DNA from: Pseudovibrio flavus
GTDB taxonomy: Bacteria > Pseudomonadota > Alphaproteobacteria > Rhizobiales > Stappiaceae
Reading direction: 5' to 3'
Length of the DNA stretch: 46,120 nucleotides
Assembly: GCF_009711345.1 (NCBI RefSeq)
Contig: NZ_SMMA01000060.1
Span: 72,290 to 118,409, forward strand
Positions 8,206 to 15,998 of this stretch are shown piece after piece (the first letter of the stretch is position 1; each line of letters opens with the position of its first letter). The notes beneath the pieces are model-generated. The model ran no database searches, was not told the origin of the DNA, and worked only from the letters and a program-made list of their open reading frames with translations. Both the position numbers and the translations under genes were made by a program.

Positions 8206-9402
8206 TTAGCGCTCCTTCAGCTTTACCGACTCATTGTACTTGTTCATCGCAGCAGAGATCAGCAGCGAAGCTGTGAGATAGAATGCCATCAATAGAAGAA
8301 TAGATTCCAAGGCCCGACCAGTCTGGTTCAGGGTAATTCCGCCCAACGTTCCGGTTACATCCATGTACCCGACAAAAATCGCAAGAGACGAGTTCTTGGT
8401 CAGGTTCAAGTAGTTACTGATCATTGGTGGAATAATAATACGCAGCGCCTGCGGTAGAATGATCAGGCGCATGGTGCGGTTTGGGCGTAGGCCCAAAGCG
8501 TAAGCCGCTTCTGTTTGCCCCTTGCTGATTGCCTGAATACCCGCACGCACAATTTCAGCAATAAACGCGCCGGTGTAGATAGAAAGCGCCAACCAAAGGG
8601 CCACAAGCGAGTTACGCATATGGATGCCGCCCTTGTAGTTAAACCCTTTAAGTTCCGGATATTCTAAAGAAAACGGAGACCCCATTGCGAAAAAGGCAAT
8701 GGTGGTAGGAATGATAAGAAGCCCTAAACTAACAAGCATTACCGGAGCGATTTGCCCGGTACGTTCCTGACGAGCCCGTGCCCAACGACGGAAATAGATG
8801 ATACCGGCAACAGAAGCTACCAGAACAGCCAGAACAACCCCCGCTCCATCATGTGAGATTACTGATGGAATATAGAAGCCTCGGTTTGTCGCGACAAAGG
8901 CTCCATCAAGCATAGGCGTTGCAGCCTTCGGGCGAGGAAGAATTTCGATGAAGATGCCATAGAGCAAAAGGATCTGCATCAAAACTGGTACGTTACGGCA
9001 TCCCTCAACGTAGACAGCAAGTAGTCTTGAAACGAGCCAATTTTTAGAAAGTCTCAGAACGCCGGCAACCACACCGATGACGGTCGCAAGAATACACCCA
9101 AGAACTGCGACCAGAAGCGTATTGAGAATACCAACAAGCGCGGCCTTCCAGTGCGGAGAGCGCGAGTCATACTCGATCAAACGCTGGTTAATGTCATAGT
9201 AGGCCGGTTCAGTTAGAAAACCGAAGCTGAAGTCCTGGCCCTGTGCTGCAAGGTTTACAATAATATTATTGATCAGGAAGGCACCCAGTAGCATTACAAT
9301 AAACAATGCAATGACCTGGATCGTGGAGGACCGGTACCGGGTATCGGTCCACAACATCCCGATGCGGAACGTCTCCGTCGGAGGAAGTGTTGTTACACTC
9401 AT
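8206..9402 (-). CDS. aapQ: General L-amino acid ABC transporter, permease AapQ
   Basis: The other membrane subunit, 398 residues. It has a first helix at about 29-50, a periplasmic region mentioning YYDINQRLIEY, then helices at about 87-125 and a long internal insertion before the C-terminal permease core. The EAA motif is EAAYALGLRPNRTMRLIILP (about 298-317). Both permeases share the LILPQALRI...IP element, so they form a heterodimer. The gene follows aapJ after an 84-base gap that holds a strong hairpin, which should reduce its expression relative to the binding protein. The start is supported by length; the upstream GGGCAG is a poor ribosome binding site. Confidence 0.93.
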   Translation of the reverse strand: MSVTTLPPTETFRIGMLWTDTRYRSSTIQVIALFIVMLLGAFLINNIIVNLAAQGQDFSFGFLTEPAYYDINQRLIEYDSRSPHWKAALVGILNTLLVAVLGCILATVIGVVAGVLRLSKNWLVSRLLAVYVEGCRNVPVLMQILLLYGIFIEILPRPKAATPMLDGAFVATNRGFYIPSVISHDGAGVVLAVLVASVAGIIYFRRWARARQERTGQIAPVMLVSLGLLIIPTTIAFFAMGSPFSLEYPELKGFNYKGGIHMRNSLVALWLALSIYTGAFIAEIVRAGIQAISKGQTEAAYALGLRPNRTMRLIILPQALRIIIPPMISNYLNLTKNSSLAIFVGYMDVTGTLGGITLNQTGRALESILLLMAFYLTASLLISAAMNKYNESVKLKER

Positions 9403-9438
9403 GAGCTGCCCGTTCTGCTATTTATAGTTATTTATAAA

Positions 9439-9474
9439 ATAAGGGCGCTATGGTGTTTGCCACAGCGCCCTTAT
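9439..9474 (-). terminator. Intercistronic hairpin between aapJ and aapQ
   Basis: A long inverted repeat: ATAAGGGCGCT at 9439-9449 pairs with AGCGCCCTTAT at 9464-9474, and ATGG/CCA bases extend it towards the loop. On the - strand it is followed by TTTATAAAT, a modest T-tract. Such hairpins behind solute-binding-protein genes usually protect the upstream mRNA and let only part of transcription through to the permease genes. Confidence 0.75.
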
Positions 9475-9486
9475 TGCTAGACCGAA

Positions 9487-10518
9487 TTAACGGAATGGAG
9501 GCGCGTAGAGCAGACCACCGTCGGTCCACTGTGCGTTCAGGCCACGGGAAAGACCAATTGGGGTGCTTTCGCCGAGGTATTCTTCAAAGAGTTCACCGTA
9601 GTTGCCAACGGACTTGATCGCACGAAGAGCGAAGTCGTTGTCGAGGCCAACCATTGCGCCGTACTCACCTTCTGCACCCAGAAGACGTGCGATTTCGGTG
9701 TCAGCACCTGGCTCGGTGGACTTTGCTTTCTGATCGTCAGCGTTTGCTGCGGTGATACCCTTCTCTTCAGCGATGATGAGAGAGTTCAGAACCCAGCGTA
9801 CGATGTCGCTCCACTCTTCGTCGCCCTGACGGACGAGCGGGCCGAGTGGCTCTTTGGAAATGATTTCAGGCAGAACGATGTGATCTGCAGGGTTTTCGAA
9901 GCTTGCGCGGCTTGCTGCAAGACCAGAAGCATCGGTGGTGTAAACGTCACACGCACCAGCGAGGTAGTTCTGGCGAGCTTCAGCGTTTGTTTCGATCGGC
10001 ACTGGCTCGTAAGACATGTTGTTCTTACGGAAGTAGTCAGCGAGGTTCAGCTCGGTTGTTGTACCGGTCTGGATACAAACAGTTGCACCGTCCAGCTGAA
10101 GAGCGGACTCAACGCCAAGCGCTTTAGGAACCATGAAGCCCTGACCGTCGTAGTAGTTTACGCCTACGAAGGTGAAGTTCAGGTCAGCATCGCGGCTGAA
10201 AGTCCATGTGGTGTTACGTGCCAGCATGTCGATCTCGCCGGAAGCAAGAGCGGTAAAGCGGGTCTTACCAGTGGTGGAAACGAACTCAACAGCGTTCGGG
10301 TCACCCAATACAGCAGCAGCAACAGCGCGGCATACGGAAGCGTCAAAGCCCTGCCACTCGCCGTTGTCGTCTGTGAAGGAGAAGCCGGTCAGGCCGGTGG
10401 AAACACCGCAGTTCAGCTTGCCACGTGCTTTAACGTCTTCAAGAGTAGATGCGGACGCTGCACCAGCAGTAAGTGCCATCGCTGCGCCGAGTGCTACCGG
10501 AAGGAAATTGCGTTTCAT
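9487..10518 (-). CDS. aapJ: General L-amino acid-binding periplasmic protein
   Basis: The periplasmic binding subunit of the importer, 343 residues. The signal peptide covers about 1-23 (MKRNFLPVALGAAMALTAGAASA), with cleavage probably after ASA. The mature protein has the family 3 solute-binding signature GKLNCGVSTGLTGFSFTDDNGEWQGFD (abbreviated; about 33-59) with the ligand-contacting GFDASVCRAVAAAV and the following FTALASGEIDMLARN. The length is typical of AapJ and longer than GlnH/HisJ. It is the first gene of the operon. Transcription should start in the AT-rich region above 10519. CTTGAC on the - strand at 10692-10687 is a possible -35 box. Confidence 0.94.
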   Translation of the reverse strand: MKRNFLPVALGAAMALTAGAASASTLEDVKARGKLNCGVSTGLTGFSFTDDNGEWQGFDASVCRAVAAAVLGDPNAVEFVSTTGKTRFTALASGEIDMLARNTTWTFSRDADLNFTFVGVNYYDGQGFMVPKALGVESALQLDGATVCIQTGTTTELNLADYFRKNNMSYEPVPIETNAEARQNYLAGACDVYTTDASGLAASRASFENPADHIVLPEIISKEPLGPLVRQGDEEWSDIVRWVLNSLIIAEEKGITAANADDQKAKSTEPGADTEIARLLGAEGEYGAMVGLDNDFALRAIKSVGNYGELFEEYLGESTPIGLSRGLNAQWTDGGLLYAPPFR

Positions 10519-10996
10519 AGAATTGGAGCCTCTTCTGTTTCCAATTTTGTGCTTTGCTTAGTCACGAAGCAGCCGACGAACCTGCTACTGCAAGTTCCTC
10601 TAGAAAGCGCGTTAATCAACTTTCCAGAGCCCCCCTTGGCCCCAACCGCCTCATACCCATGTATTCCATGATATTTCTTGATGCAGGTCAAGAGCTAAAA
10701 ACAATACAATTTGGTATAATTAGACGATCAGATGAATTCTATAAGGTTAATTTTCGACCTTTTACCAATATGCACCAATCATAATCATAACAAGCACAAG
10801 ATTTGTGCATTGCACCAAATGTTTATATTGTCATTTATTCAAATTAACCTTCAGTATAATCAGATCAAATACAACTATACTGAAATAAACAATAAGAGAC
10901 GGGAAACGAAACCTGCAACTCTAAATAAAATTTTATCAGTATATACCCGTAGTGTTCACAGGGTTTATTTGTGCTCAATTGCCTTAAAACTATGCA
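10519..10996. other. AT-rich upstream region of aapJ
   Basis: About 480 bases with a markedly higher AT content than the flanks, especially 10730-10980. Open frames in it (for example 10732-11055) lack ribosome binding sites and are Asn/Lys/Ile-rich as expected of random AT-rich sequence. It must carry the aapJ promoter because the gene on the right is transcribed in the same direction and is terminated at 11005-11032. Short inverted and direct repeats at 10771-10820 are listed separately. A small RNA gene is possible but I cannot define one. Confidence 0.4.
10771..10820. promoter_or_regulatory. Repeat cluster upstream of aapJ, possible operators
   Basis: GCACAA-GAT-TTGTGC forms a perfect 15-base inverted repeat at 10794-10808. 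TGCACCAA occurs twice in direct orientation at 10771-10778 and 10811-10818, flanking it. Together they make a symmetrical cluster 250-300 bases upstream of aapJ. I infer a transcription factor binding region, but no specific regulator can be named. Confidence 0.35.
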
Positions 10997-11032
10997 ATAA
11001 AAAACCGCTTGGACTTAACGTCATCCAAGCGG
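10996..11032 (-). terminator. Terminator of the GT39-PAP2-GT2-LAB_N operon
   Basis: A 9-bp stem CCGCTTGGA (11005-11013) / TCCAAGCGG (11024-11032). Read on the - strand it is followed by TTTTTTATTG. It lies 34 bases after the stop of the last gene at 11066 and has all the features of an intrinsic terminator. Confidence 0.88.
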
Positions 11033-11065
11033 CCTTAGGTAATAATAGATTCTAAAATCAGCGAG

Positions 11066-11401
11066 TTACCCTAATTTTATTTCTTTAAACGCCCGCCGCT
11101 CCCGCTTTTCTTTGTAGATAAGCCAGAGGTTGCGGAAATAAATTATAAGGCCAAGGGATTGCCCTGCAATGTAGACGGGATCTTGCCTAACGATTGAGTA
11201 CACGAGCAAAAGCACACTACCACCGATGGAAAAAAACCAGAAGGCGACAGGAACGATGGAACGCCCTACCCGTTCTGACGCGACCCATTGAACCACAAAC
11301 CGCATCATAAAAAGCGCTTGAGCTACAAGGCCAAGAATTACCCAGAAGTCGAGTTGATCTACAAAGACAACCCGCAGCCAATCTAACAGTGAGTTCAGCA
11401 T
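11066..11401 (-). CDS. Small LAB_N-domain membrane protein
   Basis: A 111-residue protein resembling the lipid A biosynthesis N-terminal domain (LAB_N, PF07578). Three hydrophobic helices are visible at about 20-40, 48-68 and 72-92, with the family-like FVVQWVASERVGRSIVP and FWFFSIGGS segments between them. The C-terminus is short and strongly basic. The biochemical role of LAB_N proteins is not known; they tend to sit beside lipid-linked sugar genes. The start ATG overlaps the stop of the upstream GT2 gene by one base (ATGA arrangement seen from the coordinates), which implies co-translation. The assignment is from remembered sequence pattern only. Confidence 0.75.
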   Translation of the reverse strand: MLNSLLDWLRVVFVDQLDFWVILGLVAQALFMMRFVVQWVASERVGRSIVPVAFWFFSIGGSVLLLVYSIVRQDPVYIAGQSLGLIIYFRNLWLIYKEKRERRAFKEIKLG

Positions 11402-12183
11402 TAAACCGCAGGCTCCTTATGCCAATCGGTTTCCTGCGCGGCAGTAACCTGAGTGACATCGGGAAGCGTTCTGCGCCGCTTGATCAGCCACCAGACCCCA
11501 ACAAGATCCAAAGCCCCCTCAAGCGCACGACCTACAATACCGTATTTGGAATTGCCGAACCGCCGTTCGCGATCAACCACATCAACATGCACAACCTTGA
11601 AACCTTCGCGGATTACAAGTGCTGGCATAAACCGGTGCCAACTATCGAAGTATGGCAACGCGAGAAACACATCCCTTCGCACTGCTTTTAGCCCGCAGCC
11701 ACTATCTCTCGTACCATCCCGAAGCAAGCTGCCCCTAATAGCATTGGCTGCTTTTGATGCGTACCGTTTGAAAACACTCGCTTTGCGCCCGACCCTTTGC
11801 CCAGCAGCTATGCCAACTTCTGCCCCACCTGCATCGAGCGCCGCGATCAAATCTGGAATGTAAGCTGGATCATTCTGCCCGTCCCCATCAATGGTAACAA
11901 CGATCTCGCCCTTGGCATGACGAAGACCTGTGCGAATGGAACAGCTCTGCCCGCAAGATTTTTGATGGTGGAAGCACCGCAACCAAGGAACGTCCCGCGC
12001 CTTGTCGATCAGAACCTGCTGAGTTTGATCGGTTGACCCGTCGTCGACAACCAGAACCTCAAAGGCCCGATCATCGAGGGCTGATCCAATTTCATCAACG
12101 AGCGAAATAATATTGTCCTGCTCGTCCTTTGCGGGGATCACAACGCTTAAAAAAGGAGAATTATTGTTGGGTTCAACAGCCAA
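11401..12183 (-). CDS. Family 2 glycosyltransferase, polyprenyl-phosphate sugar synthase type
   Basis: A 260-residue GT-A enzyme of the DPM1/ArnC kind that moves a sugar from a nucleotide sugar to a polyprenyl phosphate on the cytoplasmic face. VVIPAKDEQDN (14-24) is the usual entry motif, VVDDGSTD (45-52) binds nucleotide and TIDGDGQNDP (97-106) contains the metal-binding acidic cluster. There are no C-terminal transmembrane helices, so it resembles the soluble DPM1 form more than ArnC. The sugar cannot be read from the sequence. Next to an ArnT-like transferase and a PAP2 phosphatase it is best seen as the maker of the lipid-linked donor sugar, like RgtE in Rhizobium. That role is inference. 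Confidence 0.85.
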   Translation of the reverse strand: MAVEPNNNSPFLSVVIPAKDEQDNIISLVDEIGSALDDRAFEVLVVDDGSTDQTQQVLIDKARDVPWLRCFHHQKSCGQSCSIRTGLRHAKGEIVVTIDGDGQNDPAYIPDLIAALDAGGAEVGIAAGQRVGRKASVFKRYASKAANAIRGSLLRDGTRDSGCGLKAVRRDVFLALPYFDSWHRFMPALVIREGFKVVHVDVVDRERRFGNSKYGIVGRALEGALDLVGVWWLIKRRRTLPDVTQVTAAQETDWHKEPAV

Positions 12184-12261
12184 TTGACAACGCCTCTTGA
12201 TGCACAGTTCAGACGCGTTGTCCCTTTTCCGCTTTGTATTAATTCAATTTCAAAACGCCGG

Positions 12262-13200
12262 CTAGTAAGCCCTGCTTTTAGAGGCCCGAAGCGACCTTAA
12301 ACTTGCCCAGGATGCGATTGGTGTTATGTGGCCTTTGCCCGTAAACCGGAAACCGATCCTACGCTTAGCCATCCAGCGTGCGCAGTAAAGGGAAAACGCA
12401 GCTCCCAAAGCGATGCCTGTTACGACATCGCTCGGGTAGTGAGCTCCCACGAGGATACGGCTAAACGCGATCCAAAAACCAACCACCAATATCAGCCATC
12501 GATAACTAGGGAAGATCAAAGCAAGGGCAACGGACATTGCAGCGATTGAGGTTGAATGGCCACTTGGAAAGCTGGTGTAGCGGCTATGCAGCTCTAACGG
12601 GGAGAAGAATATTGGCCCCACCTGCTCCATCAGAACCGGGCGAGCGCGGCCTAGCCCCCATTTGAACAACACAACTGTGATACCGCTGGCAGCAACGGTG
12701 AAGAAGATGTAAGCCGCGTAGGTATAAAGCGCTGCGAAGCCCACACGGCTTCTGAACGCTAACTGACGAACATCAACGCAAAGCAACCCAAGACATATCA
12801 CGCCAGAGCCGATCAACATCCAATGGGACTTGCCAATATCGGTTATGCTTCGAGCAAAGCCTTTGAGCTTTTCATCAACGCCCGCTACCCATTGATGGAC
12901 ATGAACATCGAAGAACACGAAGGCTATACCTGCCAAAAGCATTAGAACTGCAAGAATATCTTGGGGCTTAAACGGTGCAGCTGTTGCAGGAGTAACAGCG
13001 CTTACCCGATTTGCCCTGCCCCTAACAACTGACAGGCTCCTTCGAAAACTGCTTGGTATCCTCAAAGGGTTCCAAAGGGCTTCGGTAGCACTGCTCCCTT
13101 TATCAGCAACGGGTGTCTCCGCTTTGCTCTCTACTCCAACAGTTTTATGAAGTTTGAACTCCTCAGCCGTGTCCCTTTCGGCTACGGATTGGTCAGTCAT
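12262..13200 (-). CDS. PAP2-family membrane phosphatase
   Basis: A 312-residue lipid phosphatase. All three PAP2 motifs are complete: K180-x6-RP (KWGLGRARP, 180-188), PSGHS (212-216) and SR-x5-H-x3-D (SRILVGAHYPSD, 247-258, with H254 and D258). Around them are about six membrane helices; the first 75 residues are polar and unusual in length. I start it at the ATG at 13200 (MTDQ), which overlaps the GT39 stop as ATGACTGA. The longer in-frame start 21 codons upstream lies within GT39. Candidate substrates are lipid A 1- or 4'-phosphate (LpxE/LpxF-like) or undecaprenyl diphosphate recycled from the transferase reaction. The operon favours the first, but the motifs alone do not decide. Confidence 0.88.
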   Translation of the reverse strand: MTDQSVAERDTAEEFKLHKTVGVESKAETPVADKGSSATEALWNPLRIPSSFRRSLSVVRGRANRVSAVTPATAAPFKPQDILAVLMLLAGIAFVFFDVHVHQWVAGVDEKLKGFARSITDIGKSHWMLIGSGVICLGLLCVDVRQLAFRSRVGFAALYTYAAYIFFTVAASGITVVLFKWGLGRARPVLMEQVGPIFFSPLELHSRYTSFPSGHSTSIAAMSVALALIFPSYRWLILVVGFWIAFSRILVGAHYPSDVVTGIALGAAFSLYCARWMAKRRIGFRFTGKGHITPIASWASLRSLRASKSRAY

Positions 13201-14917
13201 TCTTAAAAAGCCCGAATTCCAAATTTCGCCCGCCATTGAGATTAATTCCCGATGCCGTGGCAAATTGTTTGAGCGCTACTCCATCCCTAGCAAGAGCTGC
13301 GTCAAACGCCCCAATATGTCTTCGCTCCACCACAGCAACACGGCACTCACCCGCCGGTGCATGGCTTAAAAAATCTGCGGCTTGCTCTGCATTTCCAAGT
13401 TTCGTTCTCGTCCCCATGAGAAAAACAAAACTCGGTTCGCTGAAGCCCACGCTGACAACCTGCGCGGATTGACAACCGCTTTGTGAATGGATCACCTCCA
13501 CCAAACGCGAGGAAATCCAAAGCGGTGACATACTTGAAAATACATATACCCAAATAGAAGAGGTTACAACCAGAGCGGATAGGCAGAGGGGGATAACAGA
13601 GTGAAGAATCCGGCCCTTAATTATCTGCGACCCAGCGTAAAGCGACAAAAGAAAACCAAAGAAAACCAACACCACTCCGGGCGGCGACGGCCAATCACCC
13701 AGAACGATGGGGACGATAATCGCGCCCAGCAAAAGCACTAGGCTAATCAAAGGCGCCCAAGCAGCAGACCACGCTCGTAACACCTTCCCTCTCTCGCCCT
13801 GCAGCGCTAGCGGATCAAACATTACACCTGCAACCGCCAGCGACAGCGCAGGCATCACTGGCATGGTGTAATGAGGGAGCTTGGTGGAAACCAGCTCGAA
13901 CACGATCCATGTTGGGACCGCCCAGCATATGGCAAAGAGAAGAAATGGCGATGCACGAAGCTTCAAAAACGCCTTAGCGTAGCGGATGACATAGACGTTC
14001 AGAGGCCAGAAGATCACAAAAGCAACCAGAAAATGAGTGAAGGGCGGCGCCCCATGCCCTTCTTTTCCAGTGCCGACTTTAGCTAGAAAATCACCACCTA
14101 GCGCCTGCTTATAAAAGGCACCGTCCGTTGCGATAAAAATCGCGATAAACCACGGTAGAACAAGCACTAGAAACAGCACAAGGCCGTAAAGGTTCCATAG
14201 TTTCTTTAGGGGAATAAGCGAGCGATCAAAGACGGATAAGGCCACTACAGTTAGGCCAACCACCAAAACTATAATCGGCCCCTTGATGAGAACACCGCCA
14301 GCAAGGGCAGCCCAAAACAGTAGCTTAAGCCATAGACTTGCCTGCTCTACGGGCCTTAACCAAAGCCTTGCCAATGCCCCCATAGAAAGAACAGTGAACG
14401 CCAATAACGTGGCGTCCGTCTTGGCTATGTGACTTTCAGCGTTGAGGATGATGGATGACGCTGTCAAAAGCCCTGCCGTAAACGCAGCGGGTGACGACAT
14501 AAATGCAAGCGCAAGCCAGTAGGTGAATAGAACCGCCAGCGCACCTCCAGCGACCGATGGCAACCGGTAAACCCAAAGCGGAGCCTCAGCGCCAAAGCCG
14601 AGCACTTTGGCAACGCCGACTTGTAGCCAGTGAATCCCAACAGGCTTTTTGTTTCGTGCCTGATCCTGAAAGCGAATGGAAACATAATCGCCTGTTTCCA
14701 TCATCTGTTTGGAGGCTTGCGTAAAGCGCGGTTCATCGCGGTCAAGCGGGGGAACCTGATTGATACCGGGCAAAAATAACAGCAGACTGAACGCAAGAAG
14801 AACGACAGGCGCTATCCAGCGCGCCCCAAGCAGCTTTAGCACCACAGGCACACTAAGCGACGTTTCCGTTTGTTGGCCTTGCTCAGAAGAAGAGCGGCCC
14901 TCGCTTGCTGCCTGCAT
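13193..14917 (-). CDS. ArnT-like family 39 glycosyltransferase
   Basis: A 574-residue integral membrane transferase that takes a sugar from a polyprenyl-phosphate donor and places it on a lipid or protein at the periplasmic face. After a first helix (about 35-52) comes the catalytic first loop with DRDEPRF (59-65), including the Asp-Glu pair required in the GT-C/ArnT fold, and RNKKPVGIHWLQ (88-99), highly typical of ArnT and of Rhizobium Rgt enzymes. About ten further helices extend to 470, then a soluble C-terminal domain of about 110 residues. It is the first gene of the - strand operon and overlaps the PAP2 gene. The acceptor (lipid A, core sugar, or another lipid) and sugar are unknown. 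Protein O-mannosylation is a less likely alternative. Confidence 0.88.
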   Translation of the reverse strand: MQAASEGRSSSEQGQQTETSLSVPVVLKLLGARWIAPVVLLAFSLLLFLPGINQVPPLDRDEPRFTQASKQMMETGDYVSIRFQDQARNKKPVGIHWLQVGVAKVLGFGAEAPLWVYRLPSVAGGALAVLFTYWLALAFMSSPAAFTAGLLTASSIILNAESHIAKTDATLLAFTVLSMGALARLWLRPVEQASLWLKLLFWAALAGGVLIKGPIIVLVVGLTVVALSVFDRSLIPLKKLWNLYGLVLFLVLVLPWFIAIFIATDGAFYKQALGGDFLAKVGTGKEGHGAPPFTHFLVAFVIFWPLNVYVIRYAKAFLKLRASPFLLFAICWAVPTWIVFELVSTKLPHYTMPVMPALSLAVAGVMFDPLALQGERGKVLRAWSAAWAPLISLVLLLGAIIVPIVLGDWPSPPGVVLVFFGFLLSLYAGSQIIKGRILHSVIPLCLSALVVTSSIWVYVFSSMSPLWISSRLVEVIHSQSGCQSAQVVSVGFSEPSFVFLMGTRTKLGNAEQAADFLSHAPAGECRVAVVERRHIGAFDAALARDGVALKQFATASGINLNGGRNLEFGLFKND

Positions 14918-15228
14918 ACCTACCCGTTCCGTTTTAGCCCTCTACAGCGCCTCAACCTGAAGGCAAGCTGAAGACAGCCAAATTTTCCCGCAACGTCGCT
15001 AGGCTGACAAACCTACCCTTTTCGCCCCAGAGAATTGCTTGGATAACCCTATGGGACCTGTGAAAACTGGAAGGTTTCATGAACGCCTGCCACACTTTTC
15101 CAAGCCAAGCTGATAAATAGACAAGTAAGAATTCGGGCTCCCCCACCTCATCCCCAAGGCTGTTGCTTATCTAGAGCCAGCAGCGTCAGGCAACGGGCAT
15201 TGTTCTGTGCTCATGCGAAAGGTTTAAA
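14918..15228. other. Divergent promoter region, GT39 operon and CAP lipoprotein
   Basis: About 310 bases that must hold outward promoters for both flanking transcription units. No operator-like palindrome stands out, and the short reverse open frame at 14952-15146 looks spurious. Confidence 0.4.
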
Positions 15229-15849
15229 ATGATAAGATCTGAAAAGATCACGGGCTTTTTGCTGCAAAAATCACGAGTGACTGCACTCGCGCTTGCATCA
15301 TCTCTGGCTATTCTTAGCGCAGGTTGTAGTTCTATTAGTGACTTCACCTCAAACGCAGAACTCCAACATGCACGCGTTAACGAGCATGAAGTCCTTCGCC
15401 AAACCAACGCTTGGCGCGCACAGCACGGCATGAAACCGCTGAAGCTGGACAAGCACCTCAATGAGGTATCGCAGGATATGGCAGACCATATTGCCCGCCG
15501 CGATTCCCTTGACACACCCCGCCACTCCGCATCCAGCCTCATGCGTCGCACCGCTGCCAACGATTATAAGTCCTCCGCAGGTGCAGAAAACCTCGGCGCA
15601 GGCTATGCCAATATTTCCGCAGTTATGCATGGTTGGAAGACGTCGGCAGATCACAACAAGAACCTGCTGAACCCGCATGTTACCCATCTTGGCGTCGCCC
15701 GCACCAACCGCCCTGATGGCACCTACCGCAATTTCTGGGTAATGACGCTGGCCGCACCGCGCCCGATTGAAGCGCCAAAGCCAGCGGAATCCAGCGCGAC
15801 TAAGACCGCGCAAACAACACTCAGCATCAACGGCATGAAAGTGCGCTAA
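15229..15849 (+). CDS. CAP-domain (SCP/PR-1-like) lipoprotein
   Basis: A 206-residue exported protein. The N-terminal region has a positively charged start, a hydrophobic core and the lipobox LSAGC (Cys around residue 33), so it should be lipid-anchored. The CAP domain runs from about 46 to 180: NEHEVLRQTNAWRAQHG begins it, DMADHIARRD and the HSASS segment supply candidate metal/cavity residues, and GAENLGAGY and the late HVTHLGVA motif are classical for bacterial CAP proteins (first His of the H..E..E..H cavity uncertain). Bacterial CAP lipoproteins have no agreed function; envelope binding or proteolysis roles have been proposed. It forms its own transcription unit with a strong terminator after it. 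Confidence 0.87.
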   Translation: MIRSEKITGFLLQKSRVTALALASSLAILSAGCSSISDFTSNAELQHARVNEHEVLRQTNAWRAQHGMKPLKLDKHLNEVSQDMADHIARRDSLDTPRHSASSLMRRTAANDYKSSAGAENLGAGYANISAVMHGWKTSADHNKNLLNPHVTHLGVARTNRPDGTYRNFWVMTLAAPRPIEAPKPAESSATKTAQTTLSINGMKVR

Positions 15850-15872
15850 ACGCGTAACAACGACCAAAGATT

Positions 15873-15907
15873 AAAGGCCCGGACACGCTCCGGGCCTTTG
15901 TTTTTTC
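15873..15907 (+). terminator. Intrinsic terminator after the CAP lipoprotein gene
   Basis: An 11-bp perfect stem AAAGGCCCGGA (15873-15883) / TCCGGGCCTTT (15889-15899) with a 5-base loop and then GTTTTTT. It lies 23 bases after the stop codon. Confidence 0.92.
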
Positions 15908-15998
15908 AGTGCTCAACTTTCTTTCTATTAAAGCCGGGGTTTACGCTGCACGGCCGCGCCACCATATTCAGCTGGTAGAATTCAAAGTGGAGCAAAAG

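Noticed and set aside
10732-11055. 107-codon open frame in the AT-rich aapJ upstream region
   Set aside because: Asn/Ile/Lys-rich content as expected of random AT-rich DNA, no ribosome binding site, and it overlaps the terminator at 11005-11032.
15909-15998. Longer N-terminus for Dcp
   Set aside because: It would begin only a few bases after a strong terminator and adds 30 non-homologous residues; the ATG at 15999 has a clear ribosome binding site.
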